Shown here one piece after another: positions 61,575-64,000 of a stretch of 64,000 nt of DNA. Under the pieces are notes generated by a model. It had not been told where the DNA came from and did no database searches. It saw nothing but the letters and a program-made list of their open reading frames with translations. Each line of letters opens with the position of its first letter. Position 1 is the first letter of the stretch. The position numbers and the translations under genes are program-made. Origin of the DNA: Medicago truncatula (lineage: Eukaryota > Streptophyta > Magnoliopsida > Fabales > Fabaceae); contig NC_053045.1 of the NCBI RefSeq assembly GCF_003473485.1, positions 40,342,494-40,406,493 on the forward strand, read 5' to 3'.

Positions 61575-62325
61575 GAGTAAATTACACTCCTCTCCCTTCA
61601 AAGATGCTTAAATTACACCTCCTCCCCTCTTATGTTAAAATATACATTCTCCTCCCCTCTTATTTAAAACATATTAGAAAAAATTTCATTCCCCTCCCCT
61701 AAGAAGCTTGAATTAAACTCCCCTCCCCTCTTATGTTAAAATCTACACTTTACTCCCTCAATATTTTTTTTTATTTCTAATAATCTAGCAAAATAATAAT
61801 AATCTAACACACTTCGGAAAAAATAGTATTGCGGGTCTATTTTAATATAATAAAAATAGAATACATATTTTTCGCTATTTTTTATCCACAATTTCATCAA
61901 CGTGTAGTTTTAATCCCTACTATAAAACATGAAACAACCCAAAATAAAATTAAAATATGTGAAAAATTACTAAAGACAATAAAACATGGTTATTTAAAAT
62001 TTAATTTTATACTCTAAATTATAAAATCAATAGCAAAATATTTAAATTTAATTATCATTGACATTTAAATTATAAAGAAATGAATTAATTTTTTTAAAAT
62101 GGTGGTTTAAAATTAATATCTATCATAAAAATATTTATTTATGTTAAAATAGATTAAAGTGTAGTGCATATTTAATTATCAAGGGAGAGGATTGTAATTC
62201 AAGTATTTTATAAGGGAGGGGAGTATAACTTTTACTTTTCAAAGGAGGGAAGTGTATATTTTAACATAAGAGGGGAGTGGAGTGTAATTCAAGTATCTTT
62301 GAGGAGAGGTGAGTGTAATTTACTC
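61575..62325. mobile_element. Mutator-like MITE with CTCCCCTC subterminal repeats
   Basis: 751 bp. Starts GAGTAAATTACACTCC and ends with its complement. A perfect 9-bp duplication TTTTTTATA flanks it (61566-61574 and 62326-62334). Both arms are arrays of CTCCCCTCTTATGTTAAAAT-type units, three or four per arm in opposite orientation. The AT-rich centre has no transposase. Confidence 0.9.
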
Positions 62326-62622
62326 TTTTTTATAAGGCCAGAGCAAATGACTTCAAGAAGAGTGACTCCAACTATATTGGTACCCAACTCTAATCTTTTG
62401 TCAAATACTTATAAATATTATTAAAAAAAAAAGGAGAAAAATATATAAAAAAAAACTGGGAACATCAACCTAACCAGTTTATCCATAAAATGTAGATCTA
62501 CCCAAACGTGTTATATGAAAATTAACAACACCAATGGATCAAAACAGCCTCCTTAGAGGTCTAGACTGTAGTGAATGGACCAACCGTCAACACGGAGCAT
62601 ATCCACGTACCATCATCCCTTA

Positions 62623-63574
62623 GGGTGGGATTTAGTATGGGAAAGGATACTTGTTTCCCACCATGGAAAAATATTTTTTGACAATTAGATTAAAGAGGAA
62701 TACCAATTTTATCATGGTCTATCCACACTATATTTTTTCTCTTTCTCTTTCACCATTTTCTTCAACCTCCATCACTGTTCTCCTCTCCACTTCTCTACCC
62801 CCAACACAGTCACCACTAAACAAACTTGGTAGAAATCTCATGGTGACAAATAGAAAATCATAGTCATAATAATAAAGGAAAATAGGACCTGATTTTAACT
62901 AATTATTTCAAAGAATAATAAAAAGATCTAAAATCGTATAACAAGGAAATTTTCTGAAAGTGTTTGTCTGATGTTTGCGTGAATTGATTTCTTGGGCTTC
63001 AAAGAGAAAGGGGATAATTAGTTAAAAGTTATACAGTTGATGCTAATTCTTGTTTTGAGTGTGTTAATTAAAGGAGAGACCGATGAGTATCTTCTTTCCA
63101 GACAACGGTTCCGACGACGTTTGTTACAGATGTGTTGCCCTGTGATTAAAGCAACATCGTTTGCGACAGAGAGGTTGGATTCGTCGGACGGAAGGGAGAG
63201 AGGAAGAGACGAAAAGATGGCGTCGGAAGTGGTGTGTGTGTTTAAAGGAGGACAGGGAGGGTGGGAAATATTGTAAAATTTCATATGTGAATATGATGTT
63301 GCTAATTATCCCCTTCAATGTTGAAGGTTGAAGGTCGGAAGTGGTGTGTTGCTAATTATTTCAGATCTAAAATCTTAACTTATGGAGGTTGAAAGTCAGT
63401 GGTGGTGGGGGGTTCACGGTAGAGTCTGATGGAGGTTGAAGAAAATGATGAAAGAGAGAAAAAATATAGTGTGGATAGACCATGATAAAATCGGTACTCC
63501 TCCTTAATCTGATGGTCAAAAAATACTTTCCCATGGTGGGAAACAAGTATCATTTCCCATATTAAACCCCACCC
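62623..63574. mobile_element. Long-TIR inverted-repeat element
   Basis: 952 bp. The left arm begins GGGTGGGATTTAGTATGGGA and the right arm ends with its near complement. Pairing continues for well over 100 bp (TTGTTTCCCACCATGG; TATCCACACTATATTTTTTC; CCTCCATC). The centre has short frames (for example 63037-63276) with no known domain. No clean target duplication was found; the long arms suggest a Mutator-like element. Confidence 0.75.
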
Positions 63575-64000
63575 TCCTTCCAAAGTACAACAAGTTAAAC
63601 ACTCTTTCGAGTCACAAAGCAAATACAAATAAGACCCTTCTTCCGACGTGTGGAGAAAAACCACCATCCAAAAACATCTGAAGCAACACATCAGTTCGTC
63701 CCTTATTAGACATTGAAGAACGGCGACATCCTTAACAATATGCTCATCAAAACATCTTAAAAGGAAGAACAATATGCCGATAAAAACAAAATAAAGCTAT
63801 TCAATTTTTTTCTTAAAAGGCTATTCAATTTTTCATATTACAAAAAAGTTATTTTTTTTTTTTTGTGGTAGATAGTTATTATTTTTCTTATAAAAAATTA
63901 TTGATTTTTTTATGAAGAAAAAAGATAATTAAAATATAAACCTAGTGTGAAAAAATAAAGAATCATAAACCTCTCCTCGACGAAGAAGGGAAATCGAGCC
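63575..64000. other. Intergenic DNA at window end
   Basis: AT-rich with poly-T runs. A minus-strand frame of 130 codons (63380-63772) overlaps the end of the inverted-repeat element and has no recognisable family. No gene can be supported. Confidence 0.4.

Overview
This is a plant nuclear window. It is AT-rich, its genes are intron-rich, and it is full of small transposons. The families of short interspersed elements (SINEs), the CTCCCTCCGTCC-type Stowaway elements and the protein matches suggest a legume of the Medicago/Trifolium/pea type. Genus is inferred from memory of such sequences, not measured.

Eight protein-coding genes can be reconstructed. All exon joins were checked by reading frame and splice sites. 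In order they are: a pollen-type SKU5-similar multicopper-oxidase-like protein (441-2078, minus); PURA1, a purine-rich-element nucleic-acid-binding protein (6478-10234, minus, 5 exons); RHIP1, the RGS1-HXK1-interacting protein (13678-20118, minus, 8 exons, one GC-AG intron); a small multi-pass membrane protein resembling AGTRAP (24303-30150, plus, 5 exons); two tandem cytosolic pyruvate kinases (32155-35231 and 38427-41054, both minus, 3 exons each); glucosidase II beta subunit, PSL4 (45823-52763, minus, 15 exons); and a plastid NusB-domain protein (55952-60435, plus, 7 exons). The genes form no pathway or operon. Their order resembles two Arabidopsis neighbourhoods (NusB/pyruvate kinase/RHIP1 on chromosome 4 and pyruvate kinase/PSL4 on chromosome 5, from memory), so the window looks like an ancestral gene block.

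The rest is intergenic DNA and introns loaded with non-autonomous transposons, many with visible target-site duplications. There are hAT-like elements with 8-bp duplications (7423-7972, 11059-11876, 15863-16561, 27967-28804, 29193-30045), Mutator-like elements with 9-bp duplications (54986-55845, 61575-62325), TA-flanked Stowaway elements (10630-10911, 16043-16325, 23575-23897, 36447-36673), three minus-strand tRNA-derived SINEs, two decayed LINE 3' ends, a possible solo LTR, a 7-copy minisatellite and a direct duplication between the pyruvate kinase genes. I saw no CRISPR, rRNA or functional tRNA gene, and no obviously new multi-gene system. The most unusual structure is a pair of related hAT-like elements in opposite orientation inside one intron, which would give a very long RNA hairpin.
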